From DASYSA01 sp036003885 (GTDB lineage: Bacteria > Acidobacteriota > Blastocatellia > UBA7656), in contig DASYSA010000633.1 in the NCBI GenBank assembly GCA_036003885.1, forward strand, positions 1 to 8,404: a DNA stretch of 8,404 nt, given 5' to 3'. The position numbers and the translations under genes were made by a program. The notes beneath the pieces were generated by a model. That model was given only the letters and a program-made list of their open reading frames with translations. It had not been told where the DNA came from and ran no database searches. Positions 1-6,076 of this stretch are shown here, piece by piece (positions within the stretch are counted from its first letter, which is position 1; the number at the start of each line of letters is the position of its first letter).

Positions 1-150
1 GGATTTAGGATTTGGGATCTAGGATAATCTAGGATTTAGGATTTGGTGCGAGAGGACCTTTTCTTTCGCAGTGTGCAGGGTCCAGCACTACTTGCTGTTC
101 AGCCATGTTTCTCGCGCATCAGAACCTAGATCCTAAATCCTAGATCCTAT
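1..150. repeat. Inverted heptanucleotide arrays bounding a ~150-bp palindromic element
   Basis: The left arm (1-45) consists of GGATTTA, GGATTTG, GGATCTA, a 10-base variant GGATAATCTA, then GGATTTA and GGATTTG. The right arm (127-147) has three exact units in inverted orientation, reading on the minus strand as GGATCTA, GGATTTA, GGATCTA. Between them lie about 80 unrelated bases with a weaker inner inverted match (TGCGAGA near 47, TCTCGCGCA near 112). The layout resembles a small mobile or repetitive extragenic palindrome, but no transposase or target duplication is visible, and the left end may continue outside the window. The right arm overlaps the 3' end of the SET gene and provides its stop codon. 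Confidence 0.85.
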
Positions 151-636
151 CTTCGCCTCCAGATACCAGGACATGTAGCCGCGATACTTCTCCTGCAAAT
201 CCTTTCGCGTCCAATCCCGTCCGGTAATTGTTCTCCGGCAGTTTTGAGCTCCGCATCTACAATCCATTTCGTAGGTGTCGTCATCAGTGGTTGCCCAATC
301 GTGAGTCAGTTCTTCACCGGCCTCGATATCGCGCAAAGCCACGAATACGATCTGGCCTTTCACACCTGTGTTTGGATCGCATGAATGATTGCTGAAGATC
401 ATGCTGCCTTCCCGCTCCTCCTGGGTGAGGGGCCCGATAAATAGGTCCTCAGCGATCTGGATTTCAGAAGGCCCCAGCGTGTCCTTGACCGTATCGAGGG
501 TTTGGCGATCAAAGATATGGCCGCCCTTGATGCAAACGATCTCGCCTTTCCTGATTGGCGCGGTAGCGAAGAGACCTCTTCCTTGAATGGGGCTCTCTTT
601 GACCGCCGCGCTGGGAGATATGTAAGACAGGTTCAC
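133..636 (-). CDS. SET-domain protein-lysine methyltransferase (putative)
   Basis: This 167-residue protein is a compact SET domain with a post-SET zinc site. Family knowledge predicts SAM-dependent lysine methylation of a protein; the target is unknown. Visible motifs are GRGLFA (19-24), NHSCDPN (83-89), GEELTHDW (107-114) and the post-SET cysteines C126, C128 and C133, which with C86 could bind zinc. W114 occupies the place of the usual tyrosine in the GEELxxDY motif. The start is GTG, chosen because AAGGAGG (top strand 645-651) lies 8 bases upstream. Residues 164-167 (GSRI) and the stop lie inside the heptamer repeat, so the C-terminus was probably reshaped by the repeat. The gene is divergent from the ArsR-type gene; nothing ties the two functionally. 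The family call is strong, the substrate is not known. Confidence 0.9.
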   Translation of the reverse strand: MNLSYISPSAAVKESPIQGRGLFATAPIRKGEIVCIKGGHIFDRQTLDTVKDTLGPSEIQIAEDLFIGPLTQEEREGSMIFSNHSCDPNTGVKGQIVFVALRDIEAGEELTHDWATTDDDTYEMDCRCGAQNCRRTITGRDWTRKDLQEKYRGYMSWYLEAKIGSRI

Positions 637-771
637 GAATCAATCCTCCTTGGGTTCTATCCGCGTTGCAGAGGGGATCATAGACGCGCTCCGCCTGAGG
701 CGACCACCCCATTCGCGGTCGACCAAAAACCCGGGGACAGAGAAACTCCCCCACCAACCAAAAGAATTTTC

Positions 772-800
772 TTGACAAAATAATTTGTCGGTCGTATAAA
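772..800 (+). promoter_or_regulatory. Sigma70-type promoter of the ArsR-SRPBCC block
   Basis: TTGACA (772-777) matches the -35 consensus exactly. It is separated by exactly 17 bases from TATAAA (795-800), a five-of-six match to the -10 box, in a locally AT-rich stretch. Transcription should begin near 806-808, only a few bases before the ATG at 812. Confidence 0.8.
774..789. promoter_or_regulatory. Palindromic operator candidate over the -35 box
   Basis: GACAAAATAATTTGTC is a 16-base near-palindrome with perfect 6-base outer arms (GACAAA / TTTGTC) and one mismatched pair inside. It covers most of the -35 box and part of the spacer, where a dimeric winged-helix repressor would block RNA polymerase. 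Autoregulation by the ArsR-type protein encoded just downstream is the simplest reading, but it is inference. Confidence 0.5.
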
Positions 801-811
801 GCTACAACAAT

Positions 812-1426
812 ATGAGGCCGAACACGAGACATGTTGAGTTGATTCACGATGGCGGGGGGGCCCTGGCGATGCTCGACCCCTTGCGGCTTCAGATCCTCGA
901 AGGATTGCGGTCGCCGGATTCGGCATCCGGGGTCGCCCGCAAGCTAGGACTCCCAAGACAGAAGGTCAACTACCATCTTCGAGAATTGGAGAAACATGGC
1001 TTTGTCGAGCACGTCGAGGAGCGCCGCCGAGGCAATTGCGTGGAGCGCATCGTCCAGGCAACCGCCCGCTACTACCTGATCCTTCCTCAAACTCTCGGAC
1101 AGCTTTCTGTAGATGCCGGTACGATCACCGATCAGGATCGCTTCTCCTCAACCTATCTCGTAGCCGTCGCCGCCCAGGCCATTCAGGAACTCGCCCTCCT
1201 GCAAAAAAGAGCGGAGCAGGCAGACAAGAAGCTCGCAACCCTCACGCTGCAAAGCGAAGTTCATTTCGCATCTGCCGCCCAGAGAAACGCCTTCGCGGAA
1301 GAACTCTCCAACGAAGTGGCCAAACTCATTCTGAAGCATACTCGTGAAGGAAAAGGAGCCCGCCGGTTCCGGATGTTCCTGGGCCTCTATCCCGCCATTA
1401 GCGACAAGGAGACGACGAAACCATGA
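812..1426 (+). CDS. ArsR-type winged-helix transcriptional regulator
   Basis: This 204-residue regulator has an N-terminal winged-helix domain (about 18-85) with the pattern LDPLRLQILEGL (21-32), a recognition helix around LPRQKVNYHLRELE (47-60) and a basic wing ERRRGN (70-75). The C-terminal part (about 110-195) is helical with coiled-coil character, as in ArsR-like regulators paired with SRPBCC proteins. It lacks the CxC metal site of arsenic sensors, so an organic ligand or protein partner is more likely than a metal. The ATG at 812 lies 11 bases after the -10 box and has no Shine-Dalgarno, implying nearly leaderless translation. A start at M20 (869) is possible but would cut close to the DNA-binding domain. 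The stop overlaps the next start as ATGA (1423-1426). Confidence 0.9.
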   Translation: MRPNTRHVELIHDGGGALAMLDPLRLQILEGLRSPDSASGVARKLGLPRQKVNYHLRELEKHGFVEHVEERRRGNCVERIVQATARYYLILPQTLGQLSVDAGTITDQDRFSSTYLVAVAAQAIQELALLQKRAEQADKKLATLTLQSEVHFASAAQRNAFAEELSNEVAKLILKHTREGKGARRFRMFLGLYPAISDKETTKP

Positions 1427-2259
1427 GCAAAACGCGAGAGATAAAAACCACCATTGAGATCGAGGCCGACATCGACGCCGTTTGGAAAGCGCTGACTGAT
1501 GCCGAAGAACTGATGCGATGGTTTCCGCTCGATGCGCGATCCAAACCCGAACCCGGCGGAAAAATCTGGTACTCATGGGGACCGCCCTATGAAGGTGAGA
1601 GTCATATCGAGATCTGGGATCCTCCACATCGTCTCAAGCTCAGGGATCAATGGGGAGGGAGCGCGCCGGACGGACAAGTACGCGAAGTGGAGCCGGGGGT
1701 GCCTGCTCGCGTGGCAATGGACTACACGCTCGAAACCGAAGGGGGCAAGACGATTCTCAGGCTCGTTCACTCGGGCTTCGGCGCGGGCGCGGATTGGGAC
1801 GATGAATTCGAAGGAACCCGTCGCGGCTGGGATCAGGAACTCCTCGGCCTCAAGCACTATCTGGAGCATCATGCCGGGCACGATCGAAAGTCGGTCTGGG
1901 CGAGGATCAAGGTGGAACTGTCAAGAGATGAAGCGTGGCGGCGGCTCACCGGCAGTGACGGACTCAACGTTCCGCCGTTGAAGCAAGGGGACACATTCGA
2001 CCTGACTACGTCGGGTGGCGAGCGGCTGCAAGGCCGAGTACTCAAACATACCCCGGGCGAGGATTTCGTCGCTGTTTTGGAGAACTGGAACGACGCCTTC
2101 ATGCGCTTCAGCGTCGAACAATCATCCCGGCCGCGGCCTTACGCTGAGCCGAACCTGTGGCTCTCCACGTACGGCTTGATGAATTCTCAGGTGATGTCGT
2201 TTCAAATCAGTTGGACTAGACTGTTAACCAGACTCTTTCCACAAGAGTTCAAGGAGTAA
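1423..2259 (+). CDS. Two-domain SRPBCC (START-like) protein
   Basis: This 278-residue cytoplasmic protein has no signal peptide. The first SRPBCC domain (about 4-147) follows the AHSA1-like pattern: IEIEADIDAVWKALTD near the N-terminus, the motif LMRWFP (31-36), a central strand-rich part with HRLKLRDQWG, and a C-terminal helix containing GWDQELLGLKHYL. A second, more divergent copy (about 154-278) begins with VELSRDEAWRRL. The fold has a deep hydrophobic ligand cavity, and family members bind or modify small hydrophobic molecules or act as chaperone cofactors. Its 4-base ATGA overlap with the regulator indicates translational coupling and suggests that it serves as ligand-binding partner or target of that regulator. 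The exact role is unknown. Confidence 0.88.
   Translation: MSKTREIKTTIEIEADIDAVWKALTDAEELMRWFPLDARSKPEPGGKIWYSWGPPYEGESHIEIWDPPHRLKLRDQWGGSAPDGQVREVEPGVPARVAMDYTLETEGGKTILRLVHSGFGAGADWDDEFEGTRRGWDQELLGLKHYLEHHAGHDRKSVWARIKVELSRDEAWRRLTGSDGLNVPPLKQGDTFDLTTSGGERLQGRVLKHTPGEDFVAVLENWNDAFMRFSVEQSSRPRPYAEPNLWLSTYGLMNSQVMSFQISWTRLLTRLFPQEFKE
2251..2256 (+). promoter_or_regulatory. Ribosome binding site inside the end of the SRPBCC gene
   Basis: AAGGAG ends just before the TAA (2257-2259) of the SRPBCC gene and lies 8 bases ahead of the ATG at 2265. The intergenic gap is only 5 bases, so the two genes must share a message and are probably coupled in translation. Confidence 0.8.
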
Positions 2260-2264
2260 GCCCT

Positions 2265-2732
2265 ATGATGATACCGATTCTTGTTCTCTCGTTGCTGTTG
2301 TCAGGTACAGGCGCTGGTGCCAGGTCCGGAGCCGACTTTGACCGATTGAAGGCGCTTGCGGGTGACTGGGACGCCACGAGTCCCGAGGGCAAATCGCGGA
2401 TCACCTTTACGCTCATTTCAAACGGGACGGCAGTTATGGAGTCGATGACCGAACACAATATGGTCACTGTCTATCATCCGGATGGCGACAGTGTCTTGAT
2501 GACTCACTACTGTGCTGTCGGGAATCAGCCGCGGATGCGCGCTCGCAGGTCAGGGACCGACTCACTGATTTTTCAGTTTGTGGATGTCGCAAATCTGAAA
2601 GGTGTCGGGGCCGGCCGCATGCAGCGCCTGGTGATCAAGTTTCAGGATGCCGATCATTTGACGGAGGAATGGACCTGGAAAGAAGGAAACAAGGAGACCA
2701 CCTCGGTGTTTCATCTGCAGCGTGCGAAGTAG
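2265..2732 (+). CDS. Small exported lipocalin-like protein (DUF1579-related)
   Basis: This 155-residue protein starts with a hydrophobic stretch (2-19) ending in AGA, a plausible though weakly charged signal peptide; without it the mature domain is about 136 residues. That domain has the hallmark LKALAGDWDA (28-37) followed by alternating beta strands, with a YHPDGD turn, MTHYCAVGNQPRMRA and a final EEWTWKEGNKETTSVFHL. This resembles the DUF1579/lipocalin-like beta-barrel proteins common in Acidobacteriota, for which ligand binding is assumed but function is not established. The ribosome binding site lies in the upstream gene. Two ATGs stand in tandem; the first is better spaced. Confidence 0.8.
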   Translation: MMIPILVLSLLLSGTGAGARSGADFDRLKALAGDWDATSPEGKSRITFTLISNGTAVMESMTEHNMVTVYHPDGDSVLMTHYCAVGNQPRMRARRSGTDSLIFQFVDVANLKGVGAGRMQRLVIKFQDADHLTEEWTWKEGNKETTSVFHLQRAK

Positions 2733-2742
2733 TTGAGTAGTC

Positions 2743-2755
2743 CTTGTTCAACAAG
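2743..2755. repeat. Short perfect palindrome CTTGTTCAACAAG
   Basis: The arms CTTGTT and AACAAG flank a single base, 10 bases after the stop of the lipocalin-like gene. It could be a small hairpin or a protein-binding site. There is no following T-run, so terminator activity is doubtful. The rest of the 143-base gap to the next gene shows only the ribosome binding site at 2861-2867. Confidence 0.35.
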
Positions 2756-2875
2756 CGCATGCTCAGACGCCGCGAGCTGGTCCTGTGGATGAGACGCGCC
2801 GCGTCCCTGACGCACAGATTCGGCTGGACAGGAAGAGAGGTGAGCGGTTGATAATCCCTCAAGGAGGACAACCGG

Positions 2876-3712
2876 ATGAAGCGGGTTCTTGCATGTGTGA
2901 TCGCAATGCTAATGCTGGCGCTCGGCCTCTACGCTCAGACGGCGCCGGATGCCGCCGAATTGACCAGGCTACTGAAAGAATTCCTGGACGGCGCGTCTCG
3001 CAACGATGCTGCCGTGCACAACCGTTTCTGGGCCGAGGACCTGATCTACACCGGCTCGTCCGGGCGGCGGATCTCGAAAGCGGACTTAATGCGCGATGTG
3101 CGTTCGGCGCCGGCCCCAAAGCGCGCGGAGCCTACAACCACGTATTCCGCTGACGACATCCGCATTCAACAGTATGGCAATACAGCGATCATCGCCTTTC
3201 GACTTGTCGGCACAACCGAGCAGGACGGAAAGACCCAGGTCGCGCAATATCTCAATACCGGTACCTTCCTCAAGCGCAATGGCATGTGGCAGGCTGTGAG
3301 CTGGCAGGCGACCAGAATGCCCCGTGCAGAAGAAGAAACAAAGAAAGAAGTCTCTGCAATCGAGGCCGCCTTTCATCAGGCGATTCTCGCTTCGGACATC
3401 AAGAGACTCGAATCATTGACGGATGAGAGCTTCATCTGGACGCATCGCACGGGAGAGCAGATAACGCGGCAGCAATTGCTCGACAGGTTGGGATCCGCGC
3501 AACTGAAGTATTCGAAGCTGGAGACCAGCAATGTAACAGTCTTTGTGTACGGTGATTCGGCGGTTGTGCGTGGTGTTTCGACGAGGCAACGCAGTTCGAT
3601 ATCCGGGTCCGCGGGCGCCGGCGATTCCATCCCATTCGCAGACTTTTATAGTCTGACGTTTATCAACAAGGGCGGCTTCTGGAAGGCAGTGTCGATGCAT
3701 TCGAGCCAGTAG
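2876..3712 (+). CDS. Exported tandem NTF2-like (SnoaL/DUF4440-type) protein
   Basis: This 278-residue protein has a clear signal peptide (KR then a hydrophobic core to LYA, about 1-20), so it acts outside the cytoplasm. Two NTF2-like cone-fold domains follow in tandem. Domain one (about 26-148) has ELTRLLKEFLDGASRNDAA, a FWAEDLIYTGSSGRRISKADL segment and ends NGMWQAVSWQATR. Domain two (about 158-278) repeats the plan with IEAAFHQAILASDIKRLESL, FIWTHRTGEQITRQQLLDRL and GFWKAVSMHSSQ. DUF4440/SnoaL-like domains form ligand pockets and occur as isomerases, cyclases or non-catalytic binders. The start is supported by AAGGAGG (2861-2867), 8 bases upstream. It lies 143 bases after the lipocalin-like gene in the same direction, so it may be co-transcribed. 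Confidence 0.88.
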   Translation: MKRVLACVIAMLMLALGLYAQTAPDAAELTRLLKEFLDGASRNDAAVHNRFWAEDLIYTGSSGRRISKADLMRDVRSAPAPKRAEPTTTYSADDIRIQQYGNTAIIAFRLVGTTEQDGKTQVAQYLNTGTFLKRNGMWQAVSWQATRMPRAEEETKKEVSAIEAAFHQAILASDIKRLESLTDESFIWTHRTGEQITRQQLLDRLGSAQLKYSKLETSNVTVFVYGDSAVVRGVSTRQRSSISGSAGAGDSIPFADFYSLTFINKGGFWKAVSMHSSQ

Positions 3713-3756
3713 CCTATCGGCACCTATGAGCACCTACCAGGGCATTCAGCAAAGAG

Positions 3757-3774
3757 TGCGAAGCAGAGTTCGCA
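3757..3774. repeat. Inverted repeat before the hydrolase gene
   Basis: TGCGAA and TTCGCA flank a 6-base spacer in the 89-base gap between the NTF2-like gene and the hydrolase ATG at 3802. It could be an operator or a small hairpin. No T-run follows, so a terminator is not supported. Confidence 0.4.
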
Positions 3775-3801
3775 TGATCCTTGAAGTGGACGGAGCGTGA
3801 A

Positions 3802-4854
3802 ATGAAAACAATCTCTCAGACTTTCTCTCCAGTGCTGATTTGGGCAGCTCTGATGCTGGTGACGTACACCTCTGCGGCCACCGCTTCGGCTCAAAGTGAA
3901 GGCACGCCGCCCCCCTTTCCTGCGCCCGGCAAGCTGGTTGATGTCGGCGGGTGGCGGCTGCACCTCAATTGCACCGGCGAAGTCCGCCCTTCGCAGCCGA
4001 CCGTCATCCTCGAATCGGGCAAGGGAGATTTCTCCGTTGAGTGGAGCCTCGTTCAGCCGGGCGTCGCCAGTTTCGCTCGAGTCTGTTCGTACGATCGGGC
4101 GGGCGATGGGTGGAGCGACCTTGGCCCGCACCCTCGCACAATGCACCAGATCGTTTACGAGCTGCACACGCTGCTGGAAAAGGGCGGCGTGAAATCGCCC
4201 CTGGTGCTCGTTGGGCATTCTTATGGCGGCTGGCTGGTGCGTCTCTATGCCTCCACCTACCCGGCAGACGTCGTCGGGATGGTGCTCGTCGAGGCCGGCG
4301 CCGACAATCCGGTGCGCAAGTTAGCGGATGGCAAGCTGGTGCATTCGTCGGACCTCGCAACGGGACAGCCGATTCCGGCGGTGAAGGTCTCAAATCCATT
4401 GCGAGTGAGCGACATTCCGCCAGGAGCCTTACGCCAAATGAGAGCCGGCTTACCGCAGGCTGTCAGGACCGCGAACGAACCTCCGCGCAACAAGCTGCCG
4501 GCCGACGCGCAGCGTATGCGGACATGGGCGCTCGGACAGCTTGGGCACGTTGCCGCCGCGGTCAACCCGTTCGAGAACGAAGAACTCGTGGGCTTGCGGG
4601 CCGAGCGAACCAGGAGCCAATACCCGCTGGGCGACATGCCGCTGATTGTTCTTACCCGTGGGAGATCGAAAGATGACGGCCCCGATGGAAAGGCCTTGGA
4701 AGAGGAACACAGGAGGGATCACACGGCTGTCGCAACGATGTCGCGAAACGGCAAGCTGGTCATCGCCGCGAAGAGCGGCCATCACGTCCAACTCGATGAA
4801 CCGGAGCTCGTGATCAATTCGATTCGTGAGGTGCTGGCGTTAGTGCGGAAGTGA
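3802..4854 (+). CDS. Exported alpha/beta hydrolase
   Basis: This 350-residue protein starts at the ATG at 3802, supported by GGAG at 3792-3795 six bases upstream; an in-frame TTG at 3781 lacks such support and would spoil the signal peptide. The N-terminus (about 1-30, ending ATASA) is a typical cleavable signal peptide. The mature part has the alpha/beta hydrolase fold: strand TVILESGKGDFS, the CSYDRAGDGWSD turn, the nucleophile elbow GHSYGG with Ser140, and the C-terminal motif SGHHVQLDEPELV with catalytic His327. The acid is probably in or near the SKDDG loop (about 289-293). A cap region with many charged residues sits between them. Esterase-type hydrolysis of a small ester, lactone or amide is expected from family knowledge; the substrate is unknown. 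It is the last rightward gene of the block. Confidence 0.9.
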   Translation: MKTISQTFSPVLIWAALMLVTYTSAATASAQSEGTPPPFPAPGKLVDVGGWRLHLNCTGEVRPSQPTVILESGKGDFSVEWSLVQPGVASFARVCSYDRAGDGWSDLGPHPRTMHQIVYELHTLLEKGGVKSPLVLVGHSYGGWLVRLYASTYPADVVGMVLVEAGADNPVRKLADGKLVHSSDLATGQPIPAVKVSNPLRVSDIPPGALRQMRAGLPQAVRTANEPPRNKLPADAQRMRTWALGQLGHVAAAVNPFENEELVGLRAERTRSQYPLGDMPLIVLTRGRSKDDGPDGKALEEEHRRDHTAVATMSRNGKLVIAAKSGHHVQLDEPELVINSIREVLALVRK

Positions 4855-4887
4855 AAGGTCTGTTTTGATCGGTGAAGGCCCGTAGGT

Positions 4888-4911
4888 TAACCAGGGCATG
4901 CTGCCTGGTTA
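4888..4911. terminator. Hairpin between convergent genes
   Basis: TAACCAGG (4888-4895) and CCTGGTTA (4904-4911) form an 8-base-pair stem with an 8-base loop, 33 bases after the hydrolase stop. A second inverted pair, TCCTTG (4949-4954) and CAAGGA (4963-4968), lies just beyond the stop of the opposing CarD-like gene. Their position between convergent genes fits transcript ends on both strands, but neither is followed by a T-run, so intrinsic termination is only possible. Confidence 0.45.
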
Positions 4912-4971
4912 GGCGACTGGCGAGAATAGTTGGATAGAGCAGTCAACATCCTTGTAAGCGCTCAAGGACAG

Positions 4972-5463
4972 TCATCTCTGTTTTCGCCTTGTGAGAGCCC
5001 GGTCGATCTGTTCTTCGACCGCTGTTTTTGTTTCTCCCATCGCTTCCGAAATCTCCCAAACCAGTAGCCTTCTCGACCTCTCCAGTGTCCTGGACTCCCC
5101 GGGTGTCAATGGCCTCGAATTCCTCAACTCGGTCAGCGCCTTGACCACCTCGGCCAGGTCAAGGGCAGAGCCGGCGGTAACCTCTCTCAAGTTCTCGAGT
5201 ATTCGCTCCTTCAGGGCCTTGGCTCGTTTCGTGGTCTTCTCCAGCGCCGCAATCAGCTTTGGAACATCAGACTTCTTAAGGAGGAGGCGTACACCTATGG
5301 CCTCGACCTTGTCTACCGGGACGAACAAGGCTCCTCCTCTATCGTCCAGGAGAGTCAGTTGGTAGAAGCTCATGGGCCTCCCATCGACAACTCTCTTGAC
5401 GACGCGGTCGATACGGCAGGGGCCTTGAGATGGATAAATAGCTTTCCTCCCAATCGTCAGCAT
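4972..5463 (-). CDS. CarD/CdnL-like RNA polymerase-binding regulator
   Basis: This 163-residue protein has the CarD layout. An N-terminal Tudor-like RNA-polymerase-interaction domain (about 1-60) carries IGRKAIYPSQGPCRI, YQLTLLDD and LFVPVDKVEAIGVR. A helical C-terminal domain (about 65-160) carries ENLREV, DLAEVVKAL, RPLTPGESRTLERSRRLLVWEIS and a basic tail. Such proteins bind the RNA polymerase beta subunit and stabilise the open promoter complex. The ATG at 5463 is chosen because AGGAG (top strand 5473-5477) lies 9 bases upstream, the RID begins there, and it overlaps the previous stop as TGATG; a longer frame to 5547 exists but is unlikely. By my alignment with mycobacterial CarD, the DNA-wedging tryptophan is replaced by leucine (L84). 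Confidence 0.88.
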   Translation of the reverse strand: MLTIGRKAIYPSQGPCRIDRVVKRVVDGRPMSFYQLTLLDDRGGALFVPVDKVEAIGVRLLLKKSDVPKLIAALEKTTKRAKALKERILENLREVTAGSALDLAEVVKALTELRNSRPLTPGESRTLERSRRLLVWEISEAMGETKTAVEEQIDRALTRRKQR

Positions 5464-5759
5464 CAGGCGATTCTCCTCTCCCGGTCGGATGCCAGGTGAT
5501 TGTCCAGTCGATAACTTCTTGCCGGATAGAGGGCTGTCCTTACCCACATTTCAGTGCTGGTGATCTCAAGGAGCGTCGGTTCGAGCGCGCTCACAGCGTT
5601 CACATACGGTTGTCGGAACTCGTGCTGCCATTCCCGCCGCACCGTAGCCATGTGTCCCCAGTGGTAGCTTTCGCTGGGATTGCCGGATGTGTCGGTCCCG
5701 ATAGCCAGCGGTGCAGGTCTCTTGGCAATGACTTTGAACTGGTTCTTGTTTCTTCTCAT
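5463..5759 (-). CDS. Uncharacterised 98-residue protein coupled to the CarD-like gene
   Basis: I do not recognise this protein. It has a basic N-terminus (RRNKNQFKVIAKR), no signal peptide or membrane segment, a tryptophan/histidine-rich middle (SYHWGHMATVRREWQHEF, about 31-48) and a charged C-terminus (SDRERRIA). Coding status is supported by synonymous positions rich in G and C like its neighbours, by the TGATG one-base overlap of its stop with the CarD-like start, and by a gap of only 8 bases from the 79-residue gene upstream. The ATG at 5759 has only a weak ribosome binding site (AGG about 7 bases ahead), as expected for translation coupled to the preceding gene. It may be a dedicated partner of the CarD-like protein; that is inference from position alone. 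Confidence 0.65.
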   Translation of the reverse strand: MRRNKNQFKVIAKRPAPLAIGTDTSGNPSESYHWGHMATVRREWQHEFRQPYVNAVSALEPTLLEITSTEMWVRTALYPARSYRLDNHLASDRERRIA

Positions 5760-5767
5760 GGGGGTAC

Positions 5768-6007
5768 CTATTGTGCTTCCGAGGGTTGTTCCTGAACGGC
5801 GGCGGCCGTCAGGCGCCTCGAGAGCGCCACTCTCACGATGTCGCCTACATCTTCCGCGTCGAAATTCACTTTCTCCAACAGGCCTGCCAGGTAGTCTGCA
5901 GACTTTCGAAACTCTTTCACTGGAAAACCATTGTCGACCTTGCCGTCATATTTGTCTTTCGCTCTTTGCTCCTGATACGCTTCGTGAGAGTCTTCCAATT
6001 TGTTCAT
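5768..6007 (-). CDS. Uncharacterised 79-residue acidic protein
   Basis: This small protein is highly charged and probably helical. The N-terminal half (about 1-36) is a mixed-charge stretch with KLEDSHEAYQEQRAKDKYDG, and the second half has leucine/valine-spaced helices (ADYLAGLLEKVNFDAEDVGD, VRVALSRRL) ending in a Gln/Glu-rich tail. There are no cysteines, signal peptide or membrane segments. The ATG at 6007 is chosen because AGGAG (top strand 6015-6019) lies 7 bases upstream; an in-frame TTG at 6037 has no such support. It is followed 8 bases later by the 98-residue gene, so the two are almost certainly co-transcribed with the CarD-like gene. I do not recognise a family. Confidence 0.72.
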   Translation of the reverse strand: MNKLEDSHEAYQEQRAKDKYDGKVDNGFPVKEFRKSADYLAGLLEKVNFDAEDVGDIVRVALSRRLTAAAVQEQPSEAQ

Positions 6008-6076
6008 GTCGTCGCTCCTGCTGATTGAGGTGATCAAGAATCAACACGACCACCGCCTCAGTCTCAACGCGTCAGC

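Larger units (their letters stand above)
637..811. other. Divergent intergenic region between SET and ArsR genes
   Basis: This 175-base region holds the SET gene ribosome binding site at 645-651, an 11-base palindrome (CGCCT-G-AGGCG, 692-702), and the promoter and operator candidate of the rightward gene at 772-800. It becomes clearly AT-rich from about 760. A leftward promoter for the SET gene must lie here too, but no convincing pair of boxes was found. Confidence 0.6.

Noticed and set aside
2759..2851. A 30-codon arginine-rich frame (begins MLRRRELVLWM) between the lipocalin-like and NTF2-like genes.
   Set aside because: It has no ribosome binding site and no recognisable family; it may be a chance frame or a remnant.
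3781..3801. A TTG start for the hydrolase adding seven residues.
   Set aside because: The added charged residues would bury the signal peptide; the ATG at 3802 has GGAG at proper spacing.
4041..4676. A long rightward frame inside the hydrolase gene (211 codons).
   Set aside because: It is a shadow frame, rich in arginine and alanine as typical of GC-rich antiframes, with no domain pattern.
5464..5547. A longer CarD-like start at 5547 adding 28 residues.
   Set aside because: The added residues overlap the 98-residue gene and precede the conserved domain; the ATG at 5463 has AGGAG and the TGATG junction.
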